Assembly: GCA_041477005.1 (NCBI GenBank)
Contig: JBGOUJ010000499.1
Span: forward strand, 1 to 5,817
Direction: 5' to 3'
Length of the DNA stretch: 5,817 nt
Origin: JBGOUJ01 sp041477005
Lineage (GTDB): Bacteria > Acidobacteriota > Terriglobia > Bryobacterales > JACQDG01
This document shows, in pieces, positions 1 to 4,238 of the stretch. Position 1 is the stretch's first letter. Every line of letters begins with the position of its first letter. The notes beneath the pieces were generated by a model. That model searched no databases. It worked only from the letters and a program-made list of their open reading frames with translations, and was not told where the DNA came from. A program made the translations under genes and the position numbers.

Positions 1-1107
1 TCCATCTTCCGCTTTTCTCAACAGGGGCAGGGGGGAGTCTGGCTGAGCGAGCTGCTGCCCCATCTGGGGAAGGTTGCCGATCATCTCTGCGTTATTAGGT
101 CGCTCCACACCGACGCCATCAATCACGACCCGGCGGTCACGTTTTTACAAACCGGTTTCCAACTGGCCGGCCGGCCCAGCATGGGCGCGTGGATCGCCTA
201 CGGGCTGGGAAGCGAGAACCAGGATCTGCCGGCTTTCGTGGTCCTGGTTTCGCAGGGCGCGGGCGGCACCCAGGCGCTGGCCGACCGTTCCTGGGGGAGC
301 GGCTTTCTGCCGACGAAATACCAGGCCGTCAAGTTCCGCTCGGGCGCCGATCCGGTCCTGTATCTTTCGAATCCCCCCGGATACGATGGGCAGGCGCGCC
401 GCCACTTTCTCGACGATCTGGCCCGCCTGAACGAGATCGCGCTGAAGGATTATCAGGACCCCGAGATCTCCACCCGCATGGCCCAGTATGAAATGGCGTT
501 TCGGATGCAGACCTCGGTGCCGGAGCTGGCCGATCTTTCGAAAGAGGCCCCTGCCACCTTCGAGATGTACGGCCCCGATGCCCGCAAACCGGGGACGTTC
601 GCCGCCAATTGCATCCTGGCGCGGCGCCTGGCGGAGCGGGGCGTGCGCTTTGTCCAGCTCTTCCACCGCGGCTGGGATGCGCACAGCAACCTGCCGCGCG
701 AGATCCGCGCCCAGTGCCAGCAGACCGACCAGCCCTGCGCCGCGCTGCTCCAGGATCTGAAGCAGCGCGGCATGCTCGATGAGACGCTGGTGGTCTGGGG
801 CGGCGAGTTCGGGCGCACGGTTTATTCGCAGGGAACTCTGACCCAGGAGAACTACGGCCGGGATCATCACCCCCGCTGCTTTGCGGTTTGGATGGCAGGG
901 GGCGGCATCAAGGGCGGCCTCACCTACGGAGAAACCGACGATTTCAGCTACAACATCACCGCAAACCCGGTGGATGTTTACGACCTGCACGCCACCATCC
1001 TGCACTGCCTGGGCGTGGACCACACCAAACTCACCTACAAGTTCCAGGGGCGCCACTTCCGGCTAACCGACGTGCACGGCAGCGTGGTGAAGGCGATACT
1101 GGCGTAG
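1..1107 (+). CDS. DUF1501 family protein, C-terminal part (5' end outside window)
   Basis: The frame is open from the first base, upstream of the first internal ATG at 181, and ends at TAG 1105-1107. This gives 368 residues of a family usually well over 400 long, so roughly the first 100 residues are missing. Residues 1-60 already match the family (the HTDAINHDP and TGFQLAGRPSMGAW stretches), so ATG 181 is not the start. Later motifs, in window-residue numbers, are HRGWDAHSN at 222-230, GGEFGRT at 267-273, GRDHHP at 286-291, GGGIKGG at 300-306 and YGETDDF near 309-315. The family (Pfam DUF1501) shares the alkaline-phosphatase/sulfatase fold, and these His/Asp/Glu-rich motifs are where metal ligands would lie. 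Substrate is unknown. In Planctomycetes, Verrucomicrobia and Solibacter-like genomes such genes commonly sit next to DUF1549/DUF1553 cytochrome-type proteins. That partner would be to the left and is not visible. The 303-codon antisense frame at 145-1056 is a shadow. Confidence 0.93.
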   Translation, partial: SIFRFSQQGQGGVWLSELLPHLGKVADHLCVIRSLHTDAINHDPAVTFLQTGFQLAGRPSMGAWIAYGLGSENQDLPAFVVLVSQGAGGTQALADRSWGSGFLPTKYQAVKFRSGADPVLYLSNPPGYDGQARRHFLDDLARLNEIALKDYQDPEISTRMAQYEMAFRMQTSVPELADLSKEAPATFEMYGPDARKPGTFAANCILARRLAERGVRFVQLFHRGWDAHSNLPREIRAQCQQTDQPCAALLQDLKQRGMLDETLVVWGGEFGRTVYSQGTLTQENYGRDHHPRCFAVWMAGGGIKGGLTYGETDDFSYNITANPVDVYDLHATILHCLGVDHTKLTYKFQGRHFRLTDVHGSVVKAILA

Positions 1108-1133
1108 CTCAGGCCCGTCGGGATGTCAGCCGT

Positions 1134-1170
1134 CCAGATCGGCCGGGCCCGGCTGCGTTGCGTGATCTGG
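1134..1170 (+). terminator. Possible stem-loop downstream of the DUF1501 gene
   Basis: CCAGATC at 1134-1140 is the exact inverse of GATCTGG at 1164-1170. The 23-nt interval between them contains the 12-nt palindrome GCCGGGCCCGGC at 1142-1153. The structure begins 27 nt after the DUF1501 stop codon, where a transcript end would be expected. No T-tract follows, so it does not meet the standard for an intrinsic terminator. It may only stabilise the 3' end or be incidental in GC-rich DNA. Confidence 0.25.
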
Positions 1171-1300
1171 CCGAGCGCCGGCACGTTACTTAACCTGAGG
1201 GAACCGGGCGTCGAGAAGGGCAGTTTGTTCCGCCAGCCCTCCGATAAAACCCTCGGACCGTAGTACCTTGGTCCTTCCGCCCCTGAGAGCGCGGCACTGC

Positions 1301-1327
1301 TTGCATTCGGTACCACGGCTCTATTTT
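1301..1327 (+). promoter_or_regulatory. Weak candidate promoter for the small gene at 1374
   Basis: TTGCAT at 1301-1306 (3 of 6 to TTGACA) is followed after 15 nt by TATTTT at 1322-1327 (4 of 6 to TATAAT). The -10-like element lies in a short AT-richer patch (ctattttcaaag) that stands out from the GC-rich surroundings. Transcription from here would start about 1334, giving a leader of about 40 nt before ATG 1374. Spacing and -35 match are poor, so this is tentative. Confidence 0.22.
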
Positions 1328-1373
1328 CAAAGCCCACCCAAGGAGCTTATTGTTGGTGTTGGAGAGCAGCCCA

Positions 1374-1709
1374 ATGCCAACGACGAAAAAAGACACTGCG
1401 GAAGGTAGCCGGTATAGAAGCCTGTATCGCCTCGCCGGCGCTGTCCTGGTCCAAGCTATTGAGGACCTCCGATACGGGTCCGCCAAGAACCGAGGCGATG
1501 CCGTTCGGTGGATCGTGGACAACAATGAGGAACGGCTTAGTTTCGTCTATTGCTGCCGCATGTTGGGCCAACACCCGGAACGAGTGCGCCTTTCTTTGAT
1601 CCGGCAGCGCATACCGGGACTGGCTCATAGTGCTCTAATGAGGCCGCGATCCATCTGGCCTTGGGCTTCTGCTTCTCCCGATATGCCTTCACGTCTTCGG
1701 GTGGCGTAG
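1374..1709 (+). CDS. Small conserved-looking protein of unknown function
   Basis: The frame encodes 111 residues from ATG 1374. That start has GGAGAG at 1361-1366 with a 7-nt spacer. An alternative TTG at 1350 or 1353 sits behind AAGGAG at 1340-1345 and would add 7-8 residues, so both starts have Shine-Dalgarno support. Residues 14-79 look like real protein: a helix with regular hydrophobic spacing (LAGAVLVQAIEDL, 20-32), then AVRWIVDNNEERLSF (43-57), then CCRMLGQHPERVRLSL (60-75). The last segment has the rhythm of a helix-turn-helix. From memory this resembles short uncharacterised bacterial proteins pairing an AVL-x-AI-x-D helix with a 'W/F-SF-x-CE-x-LG-x-P-x-x-VR' end, but I cannot name a family. 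The tail after residue 81 is Pro/Ser/Arg-rich and looks noncoding, suggesting loss of an original stop. Third-position GC appears lower than in the neighbours, compatible with transfer. DNA binding is inference only. Confidence 0.55.
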   Translation: MPTTKKDTAEGSRYRSLYRLAGAVLVQAIEDLRYGSAKNRGDAVRWIVDNNEERLSFVYCCRMLGQHPERVRLSLIRQRIPGLAHSALMRPRSIWPWASASPDMPSRLRVA

Positions 1710-1755
1710 CAACGGAAAAGCGAAACCTGTCTCCCATCTGATCTGGTATTCCCAC
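1537..1755 (-). CDS. Doubtful small ORF or gene remnant opposing the tail of the 1374 gene
   Basis: This reads from GTG 1755 (or ATG 1737) to a stop at 1537-1539 and gives 72 or 66 residues. The first 40 or so, including ATPPEDVKAYREKQKPKARW and IAASLEHYE, have a charged, helix-like composition more protein-like than the opposite-strand tail of the 1374-1709 gene. The second half (PVPVCAAG onward) is simply antisense to the conserved core of that gene and looks meaningless. One reading is that two small genes have been joined tail to tail with their ends lost. Another is that this is chance. No Shine-Dalgarno sequence was seen, and I recognise no family. Confidence 0.2.
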   Translation of the reverse strand: MGIPDQMGDRFRFSVATPPEDVKAYREKQKPKARWIAASLEHYEPVPVCAAGSKKGALVPGVGPTCGSNRRN

Positions 1756-1826
1756 CGGCCACTGCTGGTCCTGCCGCAGCGCAAGCGGTGACGCTCCCGC
1801 TCGTTGGCCAGTGAGGTGTGGCTGTC

Positions 1827-2537
1827 CTAGGTTGGGATCAGATTCTCTTCATCAATAGGATCAGCCCGATGGCCGAGGGTGGACCGGTCTGCCGCTGAGC
1901 CATGCCGCACCAGCCAGTAGAGGCAGCCGTACAGAATCGCCGCTTCCATCAGGATTTCGAGGCCGTAGCCGATCTGGTAATAAGGATCGAGGGCCCGCAA
2001 GGGCGGAATCTGCCAGTTGCCGCGCCCCAGCCGGGACACCCAATCGCCCATGCCAATCACGGTTCGATGGTGGGCCGCCTTGTGTACGAAAGCGATTGCC
2101 GGGATGAAAGATTTCAGGAGGTCGGGCAGGTAAGCTGCGAACCCGCAGATCACCCAGCGGCGGGTCAGGGGGTTCGGGGCCAGCAGGTACCAGATCGCGG
2201 TGAGCAGCAAGGCCCAAATCAGTTCCCACTGCCATCGCTGCACGCGGTCCACGAGGACCATCGCACAGCCATAACCAGCGAATATCACCACCTGCCGGTT
2301 CCGCCGCCAGATCCACACCATCGCCGCCAAGCCCGGGATCGCCAGCGCAAGGAATAGCGTCACCGTTGCTTGCCGGTGGGTCCAGCGCCCGGGTACTTCC
2401 AGCTCGTAGAACGCCTTGAAGTGATAGATTGCGTCCAAAAGGAAATGCGTTGCGAAGGAGACAGCCAGGGCGAGCCCAAAGTTACGAATGCGGGTGCCCG
2501 CGACGGCGCCGACGGCGGCGTGGGTGAGGGATGTCAT
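1827..2537 (-). CDS. Multi-pass membrane protein, DUF457/YdjM-like
   Basis: The frame encodes 236 residues. Start ATG 2537-2535 is supported by AAGGTGA (complement of 2546-2552), 8 nt upstream. Hydrophobic spans lie near residues 17-37, 59-78, 82-96, 104-120 and 194-210, so it should sit in the inner membrane. The N-terminus has THAAVGAVAG (5-14) and ATHFLLDAIYHF (29-40), giving H6, H31, D35 and H39. A starting His near a Gly/Ala-rich segment followed by a His-x3-Asp-x3-His pattern is what one sees in the DUF457 (YdjM) family, often labelled membrane-bound metal-dependent hydrolases without proven activity. A central DLL (139-141) and H152, H156 and H157 add possible ligands. The tail (211-236) is polar and acidic. 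The family call rests mainly on the N-terminal 40 residues, so 'hypothetical membrane protein' is the safe fallback. It follows the nitrilase-like gene on the same strand, but a 475-bp gap argues against a shared operon. Confidence 0.75.
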   Translation of the reverse strand: MTSLTHAAVGAVAGTRIRNFGLALAVSFATHFLLDAIYHFKAFYELEVPGRWTHRQATVTLFLALAIPGLAAMVWIWRRNRQVVIFAGYGCAMVLVDRVQRWQWELIWALLLTAIWYLLAPNPLTRRWVICGFAAYLPDLLKSFIPAIAFVHKAAHHRTVIGMGDWVSRLGRGNWQIPPLRALDPYYQIGYGLEILMEAAILYGCLYWLVRHGSAADRSTLGHRADPIDEENLIPT

Positions 2538-2554
2538 CGGCTAGCTCACCTTGA

Positions 2555-2594
2555 GCCCCCAAACTTGATGCAAACGAGTCAAGTTTTGGCCCCC
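2555..2594. repeat. Inverted repeat flanked by GCCCCC direct repeats, upstream of the membrane-protein gene
   Basis: AAACTTGA at 2561-2568 is the exact inverse of TCAAGTTT at 2579-2586, with a 10-nt spacer. GCCCCC flanks it on each side in direct orientation (2555-2560 and 2589-2594). The element ends just 5' of the Shine-Dalgarno sequence of the gene starting at 2537. On the minus strand one arm contains TTGACT, a -35-like hexamer, but no -10 match sits at normal spacing. Position suggests an operator or leader hairpin. A trace of a small mobile repeat is another possibility. Confidence 0.45.
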
Positions 2595-2801
2595 AGCGAA
2601 GCATGCCTCGCCGGTCTGAGGCGGAGCCTCACTAGAACGACCTTCAAACCAGGATCTCCATTTTGGAATCCTGATCGGCTTATCATACACCAGCCCGCCT
2701 TCTTTCCAACCCAGATCTTAAGCAAGGGCGTCCGAAGCGCCCGTTCCATCCTTATCCCAACGGCCACCCCGCCCAGCGAAACCGAGGCGCAACGAGGGCC
2801 C

Positions 2802-2815
2802 GCGTGAACTCACGC
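2802..2815. repeat. Short dyad GCGTGA-AC-TCACGC
   Basis: Two exact 6-bp arms, GCGTGA (2802-2807) and TCACGC (2810-2815), are separated by AC. The size is typical of a dimeric regulator half-site pair, but it is about 265 bp from the nearest downstream start codon on the minus strand (2537), so a target gene is not obvious. Confidence 0.3.
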
Positions 2816-2878
2816 TCAATCATTAACCTTACCTGAAGTGCGCGATGCAAGCAATAGTACATGAATCCATCGCAGGCG

Positions 2879-2960
2879 GTAGACAAGTGACGGTGGTAGG
2901 TAAATGTGGGGTTGATAGGCAAGTGAACGTTCGTAGGCAATGAGGGTGGTAGCAAGCCGG
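2879..2960. repeat. Degenerate tandem repeat, about five units of 16-19 bp
   Basis: On the plus strand the unit approximates GTAGGCAAGTGANGGTTG. Copies are GTAGACAAGTGACGGTG (2879-2895), GTAGGTAAATGTGGGGTT (2896-2913), GATAGGCAAGTGAACGTTC (2914-2932), GTAGGCAATGAGGGTG (2933-2948) and a truncated GTAGCAAGCCGG (2949-2960). Units differ in length by non-multiples of three and lie outside any credible gene, so this is not a protein repeat. It is too irregular for CRISPR. It ends about 50 bp beyond the stop of the nitrilase-like gene. Confidence 0.5.
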
Positions 2961-2999
2961 TACGAGGGTACTGGCGCCGGGGTGCTTCCCGCTGGCGGG
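2957..2999 (-). terminator. Weak hairpin pair after the nitrilase-like gene
   Basis: Reading away from the stop at 3013 there is first a CCCGC/GCGGG hairpin (2988-2992 with 2995-2999). Next comes an imperfect 7-bp stem with a GAGG loop on the plus strand (CCGGTAC 2957-2963 with GTACTGG 2968-2974; one G-T position). Both fall within 60 nt downstream of the gene on its own strand. Neither is followed by a T-run, so intrinsic termination is not demonstrated. Confidence 0.25.
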
Positions 3000-3012
3000 C
3001 GAGGGCCGGTCT

Positions 3013-3858
3013 CTACTTCGCCTTCGTGATCTCTTCGTAGAGGTCAGGGCGGCGGTCGCGGATGTGGCTGGTGTCGGTGACGCGGGAGAGGTCGGCGTCA
3101 CAGACCAGCATGCCGGGGACGTTGGATTGGAGCTTGGCGATGATCTGGCCTTTGGGGTCGGAGACGAAGGCGACGTTGGGGTGCACGAAGGCGAGGAAGT
3201 TTTCGTTTTCGTAGGAGCGGGTGCGCATCCACCATTCGTTGTCCAGGTGCCACATGCCATAGGACGGGAGCAGGATGATTTTGGCGCCCTTCAGGCGGAG
3301 TACGCGGGCGGTTTCGGGCCAGCGGCGGTCGGCGCAAATCAGGACGCCCGTTTTGCCCCAGGCGGTGTCGAAGACGGGAAGGCTCTCACCGGGACTGAAG
3401 CGGAGGTCGTGGGCCTGGAGGTGAGTCTTGTGATAGTGGCCGGCGATGCGGCCGTTGCGGTCGACCAGCAGGGCGCAATTGTAGAACTTGCCGCCGGCGT
3501 TTTCGGTGTAGCCGAAGAGAATACCGGTCTTATACTTTTCGGCCAATTCGCGGACTCGGGCGATGTACGGACTCGAGTTTACATCTTGGGCGATTTGGGC
3601 GAAGCGCTCCGGGGTCCAGTCTTTGGCGGCGGCGGTGTAGCCATCGAGGAAGCATTCGGGCGTGACAACAATGTCGATGCCTTCGTTGGCGTGGGCCAGG
3701 AAAGTGCGCTCAAAGGTGCGCCAATTCGCCTCGAGGTCCCACTTCACGGGCATGGCGCTGAACAGGCCGAGGCGGACGTTTTCCGGGGCCTGGCCGGAGG
3801 TCTGGCCGAAGGCGCCGGCCGTGAAGCAGAGAATCGCCAGTAATAATGCAGGCCTCAT
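3013..3858 (-). CDS. Exported carbon-nitrogen hydrolase (nitrilase superfamily)
   Basis: The frame encodes 281 residues from ATG 3858-3856. The same frame is open to 4023, but the extra 55 residues are Arg/Gly/Pro-rich with no family match. Starting at 3858 instead gives a normal signal peptide: Arg2, a hydrophobic core at 3-17, and probable cleavage after AFG (16-18). No strong Shine-Dalgarno sequence precedes this ATG. Enzymes of this superfamily cleave non-peptide C-N bonds (amides, nitriles, carbamoyl groups) with a Glu-Lys-Cys triad. All three are present in context: E68 in VVTPECFLDGY, K144 in HYHKTHLQ and C175 in GVLICADRRWPE. The C-terminal RRPDLYEEI (269-277) is also typical. Length matches a single-domain member plus signal peptide, and nothing is truncated. 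The signal peptide places it in the periplasm or outside. Substrate cannot be read from sequence. It is transcribed divergently from the CRTAC1-type gene. Confidence 0.93.
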   Translation of the reverse strand: MRPALLLAILCFTAGAFGQTSGQAPENVRLGLFSAMPVKWDLEANWRTFERTFLAHANEGIDIVVTPECFLDGYTAAAKDWTPERFAQIAQDVNSSPYIARVRELAEKYKTGILFGYTENAGGKFYNCALLVDRNGRIAGHYHKTHLQAHDLRFSPGESLPVFDTAWGKTGVLICADRRWPETARVLRLKGAKIILLPSYGMWHLDNEWWMRTRSYENENFLAFVHPNVAFVSDPKGQIIAKLQSNVPGMLVCDADLSRVTDTSHIRDRRPDLYEEITKAK

Positions 3859-3868
3859 GGAAAGCAAC

Positions 3869-3886
3869 GGCCACCAGCCAGTGGCC
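3869..3886 (-). repeat. Hairpin just upstream of the hydrolase start codon
   Basis: GGCCAC (3869-3874) pairs with GTGGCC (3881-3886) around a 6-nt loop. On the minus-strand transcript the stem ends 10 nt before ATG 3858, where the ribosome docks. With no visible Shine-Dalgarno sequence at this start, the hairpin could lower or modulate initiation. That is inference. Confidence 0.35.
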
Positions 3887-3917
3887 AGGAGCGCGTTCCG
3901 CCCGACTTCGTGAGATG

Positions 3918-3933
3918 CTGCGCTCAAGCGCAG
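3918..3933. promoter_or_regulatory. Operator-like dyad upstream of the hydrolase gene
   Basis: CTGCGCT (3918-3924) and AGCGCAG (3927-3933) are perfect 7-bp inverse arms with a 2-nt spacer. On the minus strand, directly upstream, lie the -10-like hexamers TATGGT and TAAACT (complement of 3934-3944 or thereabouts), each 4 of 6 to TATAAT, though no good -35 is visible. A symmetrical site overlapping the presumed transcription start, 60 nt before ATG 3858, is the usual place for a repressor. The regulator is unknown. Confidence 0.4.
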
Positions 3934-3992
3934 TTTACCATAGCGGGCCGGGCGGAGTCCGGCCGGAAGCAAGCGCGGCTCGCGCCCCGCAA

Positions 3993-4050
3993 ATTTGACA
4001 CGGGCCCCCTCGGCCAAAACCATTTGACACCAACGGGGCGCGAGGATAAG
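3993..4050 (+). promoter_or_regulatory. Candidate promoter region with doubled ATTTGACAC
   Basis: ATTTGACAC occurs exactly at 3993-4001 and again at 4022-4030, 29 bp apart start to start. Each copy contains the perfect -35 hexamer TTGACA (3995-4000 and 4024-4029). The second is followed after 15 nt by GATAAG (4045-4050), 4 of 6 to TATAAT. The first has only AACCAT at 17 nt. Transcription rightward would serve the propeller gene with a leader of nearly 200 nt. The short spacer of the second copy keeps confidence modest. Confidence 0.4.
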
Positions 4051-4215
4051 TGATACTGGTAGGAGGCGCTTGCCCGTCTACGCTGCGCGCGGCGAGGAGC
4101 GAGCAGCCCGGCCGGCATGGGCGGTCGTGCCGCTCGCCGTCCACACAGGGCACGGCCGTTTCGTATCGATCCGCAAGTGAGAAACGTGAGCCAAAGCCAA
4201 CCGCTCCCTTGCGCC

Positions 4216-4235
4216 CCGAGCGCGCCCCGGCTCGG
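4216..4235 (+). repeat. Hairpin immediately before the propeller gene ATG
   Basis: CCGAGC (4216-4221) pairs with GCTCGG (4230-4235) across an 8-nt loop, ending 3 nt before ATG 4239. It would bury the ribosome landing site for that ATG, which also lacks a Shine-Dalgarno sequence. This supports either GTG 4257 as the true start or structure-controlled initiation. Confidence 0.35.
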
Positions 4236-4238
4236 CGA

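Larger units (their letters stand above)
2538..3012. other. 475-bp noncoding region with short repeats and dyads
   Basis: No frame here has credible protein composition. The short frames at 2579-2767 and 2752-2955 on the minus strand have low-quality, Arg/Pro-rich translations and no ribosome binding site. The region does contain an 8-bp inverted repeat (2561-2586), a 6-bp hairpin (TGAGGC at 2617-2622, GCCTCA at 2626-2631, 3-nt loop), a 14-bp dyad (2802-2815) and a degenerate tandem repeat (2879-2960). It also holds two GC-rich hairpins near the nitrilase-like gene's stop. The stretch 2640-2720 is AT-richer than the rest of the window. Confidence 0.6.
3859..4238. promoter_or_regulatory. Divergent intergenic region between the hydrolase and propeller genes
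   Basis: This 380-bp segment separates two genes transcribed away from each other, so it should carry both promoters. It holds a hairpin next to the hydrolase start (3869-3886), a 16-bp dyad (3918-3933), a pair of ATTTGACAC direct repeats (3993-4001 and 4022-4030) and a hairpin next to the propeller gene's ATG (4216-4235). Frames across 4050-4238 are open but give Arg/Pro/Ala-rich translations without family resemblance, so I read the whole segment as noncoding. Confidence 0.6.

Noticed and set aside
145..1056. 303-codon open frame on the minus strand
   Set aside because: It is antisense to the DUF1501 gene, whose plus-strand motifs are unambiguous. The minus translation has no recognisable domain.
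1108..1349. tRNA or small RNA gene in the spacer
   Set aside because: No T-loop GGTTCRA-type box or acceptor-stem pairing was found. Only a GC-rich stem near 1134-1170 is visible.
1190..1628. Minus-strand frames opposite the small gene (1190-1525 and 1347-1628)
   Set aside because: Composition is irregular, with no ribosome binding site and no domain. The plus-strand reading is better supported.
1861..2357. 151-codon frames on both strands within the membrane-protein gene
   Set aside because: They overlap the DUF457-like gene, which has a ribosome binding site and coherent membrane helices. The alternatives have Pro/Arg-rich sequence without such support.
2538..2630. Possible insertion-sequence end
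   Set aside because: Short inverted and direct repeats are present, but no transposase frame, target-site duplication or matching distal end was found in the window.
2879..2960. CRISPR array
   Set aside because: Units are only 16-19 bp, diverged and directly adjacent, with no separate unique spacers and no cas gene.
2829..3337. Minus-strand frames at 2829-3260 and 3098-3337
   Set aside because: They are out-of-frame readings of the hydrolase gene with extreme Ser/Pro/Thr or Arg/Pro content.
3064..3843. 259-codon open frame on the plus strand
   Set aside because: It is antisense to the nitrilase-family gene. Its Gly/Val/Glu-rich low-complexity translation is typical of GC-rich shadows, and the minus strand carries the intact catalytic triad.
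3859..4023. 55-residue N-terminal extension of the hydrolase
   Set aside because: The translation is Arg/Pro/Gly-rich and unlike the family, and it would bury the signal peptide that begins at Met 3858.
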